Below, one piece after another: positions 41,661-49,346 of a stretch of DNA of 64,000 bases. The notes under the pieces are model-generated. The model had not been told where the DNA came from and did not search any database. It was given only the letters and a program-made list of their open reading frames with translations. The position numbers were made by a program, and so were the translations under genes. Numbering within the stretch: position 1 is the stretch's first letter; every line of letters begins with the position of its first letter. Source of the DNA: Mesorhizobium loti (GTDB lineage Bacteria; Pseudomonadota; Alphaproteobacteria; Rhizobiales; Rhizobiaceae); NCBI GenBank assembly GCA_002356515.1, contig AP017605.1, positions 2,480,001 to 2,544,000 of the forward strand. Reading direction: 5' to 3'.

Positions 41661-42275
41661 ATGAAGGACGCAGGCGAAAAGATCGATCCGTCAAGGAAAC
41701 TGTCCGATGCCATCCGTGATGTGAAGAATGCCTTCGCCGACCGCGACGATGTCGTCGTCGACATGCGCGAGGCGCATCGCATGCGCCTCGATCTCCTGGC
41801 CGCCGAGCTTGCACCCATCTTTGCCGACGTGCCCGCCGACATGGACAATTTCGACTTCGTCGTGTCCGCTGGGCTGCAGCCGCGCCTGTGGATCGATGCC
41901 GTTAGTCATGTCGCGATGGGGCGCGACCGCCGCACCTACCGCTTCCTCAAGGACACCCGCATCGGCCGCGTGGTGCTTGCCGAATCGACCGAGATGAAGC
42001 CGATTGCCGATTCCGTGACCCGCTATGTCGCCGAGCGCATCGTCGAACGCCAGAGGATGATGGAAGGCGGGGTCGAGCCGGCCGTCGCCGGCATGAAGCG
42101 TGCCGAAGTAGCGGAAGCCGAACCGCCGCTGCGCTCGATGGCGCGCAGCAAGGGCTGGTCGGCCTTCCTGTCGGGCCTTGGCGTGATCGCCGCCGGCGCC
42201 CTGGTCGGCCTGGCGGTGTCGGCCGCCCTGTTCTGGGACCGTATCGTGGCGATGGGGCTCAGCCTGCGGCCATAG
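41661..42275 (+). CDS. C-terminally membrane-anchored protein of unknown function
   Basis: A 204-residue protein. It starts with a charged region (KDAGEKIDPSRKLSDAIRDV) and a compact alpha/beta domain (LDLLAAELAPIFADVP, FDFVVSAGLQPRLWIDAVSHV), and ends with one hydrophobic helix (FLSGLGVIAAGALVGLAVSA) and a short tail, so it is probably tail-anchored in the inner membrane. The ATG at 41661 is preferred over one at 41631, which lies inside the CtrA box. It overlaps the convergent phosphoesterase gene by 17 bp. I do not recognise the family; the upstream box suggests cell-cycle control. Confidence 0.82.
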   Translation: MKDAGEKIDPSRKLSDAIRDVKNAFADRDDVVVDMREAHRMRLDLLAAELAPIFADVPADMDNFDFVVSAGLQPRLWIDAVSHVAMGRDRRTYRFLKDTRIGRVVLAESTEMKPIADSVTRYVAERIVERQRMMEGGVEPAVAGMKRAEVAEAEPPLRSMARSKGWSAFLSGLGVIAAGALVGLAVSAALFWDRIVAMGLSLRP

Positions 42276-43188
42276 CGGCTGGCGCCTCCGCGCCGATCTC
42301 CAGCGTCTGCAGGTCGGCAGGCGGAATCGCCGGCCCGGTCAGGCCGCGCCGCGTCAAGCGGATGCGCCAATTGCCCTTTTCGCCATCGATGTCGAACAGA
42401 TTGTACTGTGCCGCCGGATGCTTGCCGCCCGGCGCCTGGCCGGCGGCGGCGACACCGACCACCGGAACCTTGGTGCCGCGCAGCCCGATCTGGAACAGCG
42501 ACGGCAGATGCGAATGACCGTGCAGGACGAGTTCCGCACCGTTCTTGCGAATGACCTTGTGGAAGCGTGAGATGCCGAACAGCCGCTTGTGCTGCGAGAC
42601 GGCGCCGCGCACCGGCGGATGGTGGATCATGATCGCGCGAAACAGGCCTTGCCCGCCGGTTTCTCGCAGGATCTTGCCAAGCCGCTCCGCCTGCCCCTCC
42701 ATGAAGAAACCATTGGCCATGAAGGGTGCCGTGGCGCGCGCCGTCGAGACGCCGATCAGCGCGACATTGCCGCGCACGCGCAGATAGGGAAATGCGTTGC
42801 GGTCGACCGGCGTGTTGACACCGTCGCCGCTCATCCAGGCCGCCCATGACCGGCAGACCTTGTCGAAGGCGCCTGGCACATAGGCGTCGTGGTTTCCCGG
42901 AACGACGGAAACGTCGTGCGGCGATCCCAGCGTCTCCAGCCAGTGCTTGGCCATCTCGATCTCACCGTCGAGCGCCAGATTGACCAGGTCGCCGGTGACG
43001 GCGAGATGGTCGGGGTCCTGCGCCTTGATGTCGGCGGTGATGGCATCGATGACGGCGTCATGCATGTGGCGGCGGCGGTTGCGTTGCCAGTTGACGTAGC
43101 CGAGCACACGCTTGGAGGCGAGATCGCGATAGGATACATCGGGGAGCGGCCCGAGATGGACATCAGAAATATGCGCGAGCCTGAACAT
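42259..43188 (-). CDS. Metallophosphoesterase (calcineurin-like)
   Basis: A 309-residue protein with the full set of dinuclear-metal motifs: DVHLG (residues 9-13), GDLVN, GNHD, and GHSH near residue 208. It resembles the 3',5'-cyclic-AMP phosphodiesterase (CpdA-like)/Icc group, so cyclic nucleotide or phosphodiester hydrolysis is likely; the exact substrate is unknown. The start at 43188 (MFRLAHIS) is the usual family N-terminus; the longer open frame upstream is antisense to the NUDIX gene. The two genes are divergent with 71 bp between starts. Confidence 0.91.
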   Translation of the reverse strand: MFRLAHISDVHLGPLPDVSYRDLASKRVLGYVNWQRNRRRHMHDAVIDAITADIKAQDPDHLAVTGDLVNLALDGEIEMAKHWLETLGSPHDVSVVPGNHDAYVPGAFDKVCRSWAAWMSGDGVNTPVDRNAFPYLRVRGNVALIGVSTARATAPFMANGFFMEGQAERLGKILRETGGQGLFRAIMIHHPPVRGAVSQHKRLFGISRFHKVIRKNGAELVLHGHSHLPSLFQIGLRGTKVPVVGVAAAGQAPGGKHPAAQYNLFDIDGEKGNWRIRLTRRGLTGPAIPPADLQTLEIGAEAPAAMAAG

Positions 43189-43259
43189 GTTTCTTTCATA
43201 GGCGACGCGCGTCCTCCTTGCCACAAAAGCTTGGCTTTCCACCCACGGTTTCGCCAACG

Positions 43260-43757
43260 ATGACAAACGATTCCGAAACCGCTTTCCGCCAGATCGGCTG
43301 GCCGGGGTTGCGGGCCAGATTGTTTCACCTCTATTTCGTGCTGCGGCGGCCGATGACGCTCGGCGTGCGCGGCCTCGTCCACGACACGGCGACCAATTCC
43401 CTCTTTCTGATCCGCCACACCTATGTGCCGGGCTGGCAGCTTCCCGGCGGTGGCGTCGAAGTCGGCGAGACGCTGGCCGAAGCGCTGGCGCGGGAACTCG
43501 CCGAGGAAGGCAACATCGCGCTGGCGGCACCGCCGCTGTTGAAATCGATGCATTTCAACCGCCGCTCCAGCCGGCGCGACCATGTCGGCTTCTACGTCAT
43601 TGAGCATTTCAGCCAGACAGCGCCGAAGCAGCCGGACCACGAGATCGCCGAGGCCGGTTTCTTCCCGCTCGATCGCTTGCCCAGGGACACGACGCCAGCG
43701 ACACTGCGGCGGATCGCCGAGGTTTTTGAGGACGAAGCCGCGTCGCCCTATTGGTAA
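43260..43757 (+). CDS. NUDIX hydrolase
   Basis: A 165-residue protein containing a complete Nudix box (GGGVEVGETLAEALARELAE plus EGN, near residues 64-86), with Glu residues for Mg binding. The family hydrolyses nucleoside diphosphates linked to other moieties. The start at 43260 (MTNDSETAF) is the first ATG after the divergent promoter gap. The N-terminal helix and the VRGLVHD strand match typical NUDIX domains. The substrate is unknown. Confidence 0.91.
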   Translation: MTNDSETAFRQIGWPGLRARLFHLYFVLRRPMTLGVRGLVHDTATNSLFLIRHTYVPGWQLPGGGVEVGETLAEALARELAEEGNIALAAPPLLKSMHFNRRSSRRDHVGFYVIEHFSQTAPKQPDHEIAEAGFFPLDRLPRDTTPATLRRIAEVFEDEAASPYW

Positions 43758-43823
43758 GCTTGCATTAGCTGTTAAAAAAGTTCCGGGTTGTATTGATCAA
43801 GAAAATACACGAGGGGCGAATCC

Positions 43824-44303
43824 ATGGACGTCGAACAAGTAAAATCGGTAAGCGTTTGGCCCTATGTCGGCTTTTATTGTCTTATGATGGTCGGCTTGAC
43901 CGCCGTGTTTATCGGCATCGCGATGATGTTTCCGTCGCTGCCCGACGGCTTCGGCCATGCAAGTGGCTTCGCCATCACGTTCGGATCGACCTCTTTCGCC
44001 TCTTACAAATTCGTCAAGAGGAACCTTCGGCTTTTCAATCGAAGCGAATATTGGAAGATAACGCTTTTTTCGTCTTTGGCCTCGTGCCTGCTTTCACTGG
44101 TGTTCCTGGGCCTTGCTGTTGCGGGCGGAGCCATGCCGGGAAGCGATACCATCCCTGCTCTCGGCTGGGTTTTCATCCTGCTGTTTGCCGGGCTTGTGGT
44201 TTTCGGCATCAACGCCTGGGGCTATTCCAGCCGCATGGGCAAGAATTTCCTGAAAGCGGAGCTTGCCAGACAGGCGCGCATCAACGCCGAGACCTTCCAG
44301 TAA
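43824..44303 (+). CDS. Four-helix membrane protein (ABZJ_00895-like)
   Basis: A 159-residue protein with four hydrophobic helices (YVGFYCLMMVGLTAVFIGIAM as the first, then the GFAITFGSTSFASY region, the LFSSLASCLLSLVFLGLAVAG region and the LGWVFILLFAGLVVFGI region) and a basic C-terminus. The layout fits the small ABZJ_00895-type membrane family of unknown role; that family match is from memory. The ATG follows GAGGGGCGAATCC. The end of the coding region forms part of its own terminator. Codon use is slightly less GC-biased than that of its neighbours. Confidence 0.8.
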   Translation: MDVEQVKSVSVWPYVGFYCLMMVGLTAVFIGIAMMFPSLPDGFGHASGFAITFGSTSFASYKFVKRNLRLFNRSEYWKITLFSSLASCLLSLVFLGLAVAGGAMPGSDTIPALGWVFILLFAGLVVFGINAWGYSSRMGKNFLKAELARQARINAETFQ

Positions 44304-44317
44304 GGTCTCGGCGTTTT
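44283..44317 (+). terminator. Terminator hairpin overlapping the stop codon of the small membrane protein gene
   Basis: AACGCCGAGACCTT (44283-44296) and AAGGTCTCGGCGTT (44302-44315) are perfectly complementary over a 5-base loop, followed by TT. The TAA stop (44301-44303) sits at the loop and 3' arm, so the last codons double as the 5' arm. Confidence 0.85.
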
Positions 44318-44333
44318 GCAGCCATAGGCGATT

Positions 44334-45317
44334 TCAGATCGCGAACCTTGCCCGGTCATGCGGCGCGCCATAGTCGAGTTCCGGGCCTACCGGCACGATC
44401 CGCGTCGGATTGATCGTTTCGTGGCTGGCGTAATAATGCGCCTTGATGTGATGCAGGTTCACGGTCGCGGCGACACCAGGCACCTGATAGAGGTCGCGCA
44501 AATAGTTCGACAGGTTCGGATAGTCGGCGATGCGGCGCAGATTGCATTTGAAATGGCCGACATAGACCGGGTCGAAGCGCACCAGCGTGGTGAACAGCCG
44601 CCAGTCGGCCTCGGTGATGCGGTCGCTGACGAGATAGCGCTGTTTTGACAGCCGCTCCTCCAGCGTGTCCAGCGCCGAGAACAATTCGCCGAACGCCTCC
44701 TCATAGGCGCGCTGCGTGGTGGCAAAGCCGGCACGATAGACGCCGTTGTTGACCGCGGGATAGACCAGCGCGTTGACGCGGTCGATCTCACCGCGCAGGT
44801 CCTGCGGATAAAAGTCGAGGCTCGCATCGCCCCATGCGTCGAACGCCGAATTGAGCATCCGGATGATCTCGGAAGACTCGTTGGAGACGATCGTCTGCTC
44901 CTTCTTGTCCCACAGCACCGGCACCGTCACCCGACCGGAATAGGCGGGATCGGCCTTGGCATAGATCTGATGCAGGAAATCGAGGCCGTAAAGCGCGTCG
45001 CCCGTGGCGCCGTCCTCAGCCAGGAATGTCCAGCCATTGGCGCCCATGAAATGATGCACGACCGAGACGGAGATGATGTCTTCCAGCTTCTTCAGCGCGC
45101 GAAAAATCAGCGTCCGGTGCGCCCACGGACAGGCAAGCGAGACATAGAGGTGATAGCGCCCGGGCTCGGCCTTGAAGCCGCGCGTCCGGCCCTCGGCCGG
45201 CGCCCCGTCAACGGTGATCCAGTCGCGCCATTGCGACTGCGTCCTCACGAACCTGCCGCCGCTGTCCGCCGTATCATACCAGCGATCCTGCCACCTGCCT
45301 TCGACCAGCAATCCCAT
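44334..45317 (-). CDS. Glutathionyl-hydroquinone reductase (ECM4/YqjG-type glutathione transferase)
   Basis: A 327-residue Xi-class glutathione transferase. The catalytic Cys is in LACPWAHR (Cys63), followed by the family segment WTFLAEDGATGDALYG and the C-terminal helical domain (RLFTTLVRFDPVYVGHFKCNL). These enzymes reduce glutathionyl-hydroquinones. The start follows AAGGAGATTTGC. It stands alone between a terminator and a 273-bp gap in which I see no gene. Confidence 0.93.
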   Translation of the reverse strand: MGLLVEGRWQDRWYDTADSGGRFVRTQSQWRDWITVDGAPAEGRTRGFKAEPGRYHLYVSLACPWAHRTLIFRALKKLEDIISVSVVHHFMGANGWTFLAEDGATGDALYGLDFLHQIYAKADPAYSGRVTVPVLWDKKEQTIVSNESSEIIRMLNSAFDAWGDASLDFYPQDLRGEIDRVNALVYPAVNNGVYRAGFATTQRAYEEAFGELFSALDTLEERLSKQRYLVSDRITEADWRLFTTLVRFDPVYVGHFKCNLRRIADYPNLSNYLRDLYQVPGVAATVNLHHIKAHYYASHETINPTRIVPVGPELDYGAPHDRARFAI

Positions 45318-45590
45318 GCAAATCTCCTTGCGTCCTCACCCTAATGTAGGCGCAAGGTTGTCCTGCCGAAGACGTCAGGTGCTGAACAGACCGTCACTTG
45401 ACGGAGACGGCGGACATATCAGGCCAATTGCAGCGACCGAAAATTGATGCTAGCGGACACTCCGCATGTTCGACTTTGCTTTGATCCGGTTTGACCGACG
45501 ACGAAAGAGCGCCCGCGCTTGATGAAGCGCTGACTGGCGAATGCTGCCGTTTGCAGCAAACCTTTCCTCCTTTACCGGAACGCAAAGACC

Positions 45591-46115
45591 ATGAGCCTTG
45601 CCGACGTGAAATACCTGCCGGAAACTCCGGCGCACGACCCTGAAATCGAAGCCATCAACGACGAGGCCTTCGGGCCCGGCCGTTTCGTGCTGGCCGCCTA
45701 CAAGATCCGCGAAGCCGGCGGCCACGAGCGGGCGCTGTCCTTTGTCGCGGTCGACGGCGATATCGTCGTCGCCTCGGTGCGCATGACGCGCATCGCAGCC
45801 GGCGCCGGCCGCGCGCTGATGCTCGGACCGCTCGCCGTGCGGCCGGCCTTCAAGAACCTGGGTATCGGCCGCCGGCTGGTGGCGATCGCGCTCGAAGCGG
45901 CAGCAAAGGCCGGCGCACCAGCCGTCATACTGGTCGGCGACGAGCCCTATTACGGACCGCTCGGCTTCAAGCGGATCCCGCGCGGCCAGATCTCAATGCC
46001 GCGCCCTGTCGATCTCGACCGCCTTTTGTCGCACGAGATCACAACGGGCGCGGTTGCCAGGCTCGCCGGCGAAGTCGGCCATGCCAGCCAGGCCAGGGTC
46101 GCCGAGCACGTCTAG
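45591..46115 (+). CDS. GNAT family N-acetyltransferase (YhbS-like)
   Basis: A 174-residue acetyltransferase. The acetyl-CoA-binding loop is LAVRPAFKNLGIGRRLV (Q/R-x-x-G-x-G/A pattern), with VILVGDEPYYGPLGFKRIPRG typical of the YhbS subgroup. The substrate is unknown. The ATG at 45591 (MSLADVKYL) has no strong ribosome site, so the start carries some doubt. The 273-bp region upstream contains only short hairpin-like GCTGC/GCAGC sequences. Confidence 0.87.
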   Translation: MSLADVKYLPETPAHDPEIEAINDEAFGPGRFVLAAYKIREAGGHERALSFVAVDGDIVVASVRMTRIAAGAGRALMLGPLAVRPAFKNLGIGRRLVAIALEAAAKAGAPAVILVGDEPYYGPLGFKRIPRGQISMPRPVDLDRLLSHEITTGAVARLAGEVGHASQARVAEHV

Positions 46116-46168
46116 GCCATGGCTTGACCTTGCCCGCCGATCCGGGCCTGATCCGTCCCTGTTTTCTT

Positions 46169-46228
46169 GGAGCAATTCCAGGAAGATGTGAAACGGTTCG
46201 GCGCTTTCGTGAAATAATGAATTGCTCC
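46169..46228. repeat. Palindromic intergenic repeat (GGAGCAATTCCAGG family)
   Basis: The ends GGAGCAATTC (46169-46178) and GAATTGCTCC (46219-46228) are perfect complements; the centre contains AAACGGTTCGGCG. This is another member of the recurrent rhizobial intergenic repeats. It lies between the GNAT and SDR genes, just before the SDR ribosome site. Confidence 0.8.
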
Positions 46229-46244
46229 GGGAGAGGATGACGTC

Positions 46245-47006
46245 ATGAACCCGAACGGCCAGATCGCAATCGTCACCGGCGGCGGCTCCGGCCTTGGCGA
46301 GGCAACGGCGCGTGCGCTTGCCGCCAAGGGTGCCCGCGTCGCCATCTTCGATGTCGGCATCGACCGCGCCGCCAAGGTCGCGGCCGAGATCGGCGGCATT
46401 GCCGTGCAATGCGACGTCAGCAACGCCGACAGCGGCGCCGCAGCCGTCGCCGAGACGGCGAGCAAGCTGGGCGAACCGCGCATCCTGGTCAATTGCGCCG
46501 GCATTGCCATAGGCGTGAAGACGATCGGCAAGGATGGGCCCCATCCGCTCGATCAATACCGCAAGGTGATCGAGGTCAATCTGGTCGGCACCTTCAACAT
46601 GATCCGCCTCGTCGCCGACCGCGCCGCCAGGCTTGAGCCGCTGCAGGGTGGCGAGCGTGGCGTCATCGTCAACACCGCTTCGGTCGCCGCCTATGACGGC
46701 CAGATCGGCCAGGCCGCCTATTCCGCCTCCAAGGGCGGCGTCGTCGGCATGACGCTGCCGGTGGCGCGTGATCTTGCCCGTTCCGGCATCCGCGTCTGCA
46801 CCATTGCACCCGGCATCTTCAAGACGCCGATGATGGCCGGCATGCCGCAAGACGTACAGGATTCGCTGGGCGCCGCGGTGCCCTTCCCGTCCCGCCTCGG
46901 CGAGCCATCCGAATATGCCGCGCTTGCCTTGCACATCGTCGAAAACCAGATGCTGAACGGCGAAACCATCCGCCTCGACGGCGCCATCCGCATGGCGCCG
47001 AAATAG
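46245..47006 (+). CDS. SDR family dehydrogenase, 3-hydroxyacyl-CoA dehydrogenase type 2-like
   Basis: A 253-residue short-chain dehydrogenase. TGGGSGLG is at about residues 11-18, and Asp (IFDVG) after the second strand indicates NAD preference. The active site lies in [23 protein letters not shown]. The insertion [16 protein letters not shown] and the C-terminal [13 protein letters not shown] match the HSD17B10/3-hydroxyacyl-CoA dehydrogenase type 2 group used in branched-chain or fatty-acid breakdown. The ATG follows GGGAGAGGATGACGTC. It is probably a single-gene unit. Confidence 0.91.
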   Translation: MNPNGQIAIVTGGGSGLGEATARALAAKGARVAIFDVGIDRAAKVAAEIGGIAVQCDVSNADSGAAAVAETASKLGEPRILVNCAGIAIGVKTIGKDGPHPLDQYRKVIEVNLVGTFNMIRLVADRAARLEPLQGGERGVIVNTASVAAYDGQIGQAAYSASKGGVVGMTLPVARDLARSGIRVCTIAPGIFKTPMMAGMPQDVQDSLGAAVPFPSRLGEPSEYAALALHIVENQMLNGETIRLDGAIRMAPK

Positions 47007-47137
47007 CGCTGGCCGACCTGCTGTCGGAAGGACCGATCCGCCTGCAGGGCCAAGGTGAGGAAGGAAGCGGATCAGGCGACCTTGCCAAATCCGACCTGCG
47101 GCGCCGATAAGCGATAGAAATTGTGGCGAGCGTTTTG

Positions 47138-47920
47138 ATGCAACAAAATCCAGATAAGGACGTGATCCGCGAGACCGACGCGGAGGCGATCCGGTTGGCG
47201 AAAACGCTTCTGCGCAGCGCCCGCTTCGGCGCGCTGGCGGTGCTGGAACCGCGGACCGGGTCGCCGCTGGCAAGCCGGGTGGGCGTCGCCACCGACATCG
47301 ACGGCGCGCCGCTGATCCTGGTCTCGATGCTCTCGGCGCACACCCCTGCCATGCTTGCCGATCCGCGCTGTTCCCTGCTGCTTGGCGAACCGGGCAAGGG
47401 CGACCCGCTGGCGCATCCACGCCTGACGCTGATCTGCCAGGCATTGCTGCTCGAGCGAGGCTCGGACGCGCATGCCCGTGCCGAGCGCCGCTATCTCAAC
47501 CGCAATCCCAAGGCGAGCCTCTATGCCGGGCTCGGCGACTTCTCGATCTTTCGCCTCGAGCCGCAACGCGCCAGCCTCAATGGCGGCTTCGGCAAGGCCT
47601 ATCTGCTCGATCGCGCCGATTTCGTCACCGGCGGACCCATCGTCGAAGAGCTCGCGGCGAGCGAACAATCAGCCGTCGAACACATGAACGCAGATCATCT
47701 TGACGCGATCGCCGTCTACGCGCATCATTTTGCTGGGGCATACGGCGACGGCTGGAGCATCGCCGGTTTGGACGCAGACGGCATGGATTTGGTGTCGAGA
47801 GACAATGTTTGCCGGGTATTCTTTCCACAACCCCTGGTTTCAGCACGGGAGTTGAGACCCGTCCTAGTCGATATGGTCAGGCGCGGCCGGGCGGCCGGGC
47901 AGGCAAATAATGAAACTTAA
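47138..47920 (+). CDS. HugZ-like haem-utilisation/pyridoxamine phosphate oxidase-fold protein
   Basis: A 260-residue protein with an N-terminal split-barrel flavin/haem-binding domain (ARFGALAVLEPRTGSPLASR, LISMLSAHTPAMLADPRCSLL in part) and a C-terminal DUF2470 domain (AVEHMNADHLDAIAVYAHHF). HugZ-type proteins degrade haem to release iron; other members are of unknown activity. A GTG at 47123 is an alternative start five codons upstream. No iron box was found in the 131-bp gap upstream. The neighbours do not suggest haem transport. Confidence 0.85.
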   Translation: MQQNPDKDVIRETDAEAIRLAKTLLRSARFGALAVLEPRTGSPLASRVGVATDIDGAPLILVSMLSAHTPAMLADPRCSLLLGEPGKGDPLAHPRLTLICQALLLERGSDAHARAERRYLNRNPKASLYAGLGDFSIFRLEPQRASLNGGFGKAYLLDRADFVTGGPIVEELAASEQSAVEHMNADHLDAIAVYAHHFAGAYGDGWSIAGLDADGMDLVSRDNVCRVFFPQPLVSARELRPVLVDMVRRGRAAGQANNET

Positions 47921-48051
47921 TTGCATTTGATCAAAAGCAACACTTGAGATTTGAAAGAAATGTTCTACCCTTCAGAGATGGCGCTGACTCGTCAGAGGCC
48001 GATCACAAGTGAATTTATGGATTCAGGCACCATTGCCCCCATGGCGCCTCG

Positions 48052-48420
48052 ATGAGCAAACAGCATGGGGCATTCATGGTCTCGACAAAGCTAACCGCCA
48101 ACGCCGAATCTGCTGCCGAATTTTTGATGCTCATGGGCAACGAAAAGCGGCTCTTGATTATGAGCTATCTGATCGACGGTGAAATGTCGGTCGGCGCCAT
48201 CGCCGACAAGGTGATGCTCAGCCAATCCGCGCTCTCCCAGCATCTGGCCAAGCTGCGGGCGCTCGACCTCGTGGAAACCCGCCGCGACCGTCAGATGATC
48301 TACTACTCCTGCAAATCCGACGCGGTGCGCGAGCTGCTTGTCGTGCTGGATGGTATTTTCGGCACCGGCAAGGAGGATCTGTCCCAGATGGCGCAGAGAT
48401 TGCGGCGCGCCGGGACTTGA
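48052..48420 (+). CDS. ArsR-family regulator resembling NolR
   Basis: A 122-residue winged-helix regulator. The helix-turn-helix reads SVGAIADKVMLSQSALSQHLAKLRALDLVETRRDRQMIYYS-like; the segment LSQSALSQHL and the RRDxQxIYYS wing closely match my recollection of Sinorhizobium NolR, and it lacks the metal-binding Cys motif of ArsR/SmtB. NolR represses nodulation and growth-related genes by binding (A/T)TTAG-N9-A(T/A). An in-frame ATG at 48076 is also possible. It is monocistronic, and the 131-bp AT-rich gap before it probably carries the promoter. Confidence 0.83.
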   Translation: MSKQHGAFMVSTKLTANAESAAEFLMLMGNEKRLLIMSYLIDGEMSVGAIADKVMLSQSALSQHLAKLRALDLVETRRDRQMIYYSCKSDAVRELLVVLDGIFGTGKEDLSQMAQRLRRAGT

Positions 48421-48470
48421 CCGAACGCTCCCGCGGCCGTTTACCTCGCTGACGATTTCCGGAGCGTGGC

Positions 48471-48520
48471 TCGTGCGTCTCTCCCGACGCACGAACCGCG
48501 CTCTCGATCTTTGAGCGCGG
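48471..48520 (+). promoter_or_regulatory. Two consecutive hairpins directly before the methyltransferase start codon
   Basis: TCGTGCGTC (48471-48479) pairs perfectly with GACGCACGA (48486-48494), and CCGCGCTC (48496-48503) with GAGCGCGG (48513-48520), which contains the likely ribosome site of the ATG at 48524. The second hairpin could hide that site. No ligand or known riboswitch class is recognised. Confidence 0.55.
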
Positions 48521-48523
48521 GAC

Positions 48524-49321
48524 ATGGACCCAATTCGCATCGACGACCCACGGGATTCGCGAGTCGCCGCCTATCTCGATATCCGCGAACGCGATCTTGC
48601 TGGCCGGCAAGGCCGTTTCGTCGCCGAAGGCAAAGTGGTTCTCGACCTGCTTCTGTCGTCCGGCCGCTTCGGCGCCGAATCCATTCTTATCCTGGAAAAC
48701 CGGCTCAGCGGCCTGAACGACATCCTGCACAAGGCACCTGCCGACCTGCCGGTCTACGTCGTGACCTCAGCGGTGATGGACGCGATCGCCGGCTTCCACA
48801 TGCATCGCGGCATCCTGGCCATCGGCCGTAAGGCGACGCCGCAAGCAGCCGGACCATTGCTGGATGCCTTGCCAGCTCAAGCCTTGGTCGTGGTGCTCGT
48901 CGGCATCGCCAACCACGACAATATGGGCGCGATCTTCCGCAATGCCGCCGCCTTCGGCGCCGATGCGGTGCTGATGGACGCGACATGCTGCGACCCGCTT
49001 TACCGCAAGGCGATCCGCGTTTCGGTCGGCGCCGCGCTCAAGATTCCGTTCGCATTCTTCAGCGACACCGCAGGCTTTACAGCGATGCTCGCCGAACGGG
49101 GCTTTCAACAATTCGCCCTGTCGCCGCGCGGACGAACCGACATACGCGATGCAAAGCCGGCCGGGCGCCTGGCACTCTATCTCGGCACCGAGGGCGAAGG
49201 CCTGCCCGAAAGCCTGCTTGCGCGCCTGCAAACCGTACGGATCACCATGTCGAAAGGTTTTGACAGTTTGAACGTCGCTGCAGCATCAGCTATCGCGCTG
49301 CATCACTTTTCACATCGTTGA
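48524..49321 (+). CDS. TrmH/SpoU family RNA 2'-O-methyltransferase
   Basis: A 265-residue SPOUT methyltransferase. An N-terminal substrate-binding domain (GRFVAEGKVVLDLLLSSGR) is followed by the three SpoU motifs: NHDNMGAIFRNAAAFG, LYLGTEGEGLPESLL and ITMSKGFDSLNVAAASAIAL. These enzymes methylate ribose in rRNA or tRNA using SAM. The ATG at 48524 is supported by the family N-terminus, with GCGGG upstream as the ribosome site. The target nucleotide is unknown. Confidence 0.92.
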   Translation: MDPIRIDDPRDSRVAAYLDIRERDLAGRQGRFVAEGKVVLDLLLSSGRFGAESILILENRLSGLNDILHKAPADLPVYVVTSAVMDAIAGFHMHRGILAIGRKATPQAAGPLLDALPAQALVVVLVGIANHDNMGAIFRNAAAFGADAVLMDATCCDPLYRKAIRVSVGAALKIPFAFFSDTAGFTAMLAERGFQQFALSPRGRTDIRDAKPAGRLALYLGTEGEGLPESLLARLQTVRITMSKGFDSLNVAAASAIALHHFSHR

Positions 49322-49346
49322 ACAGGCGTGACGACAGACCGCCGCT

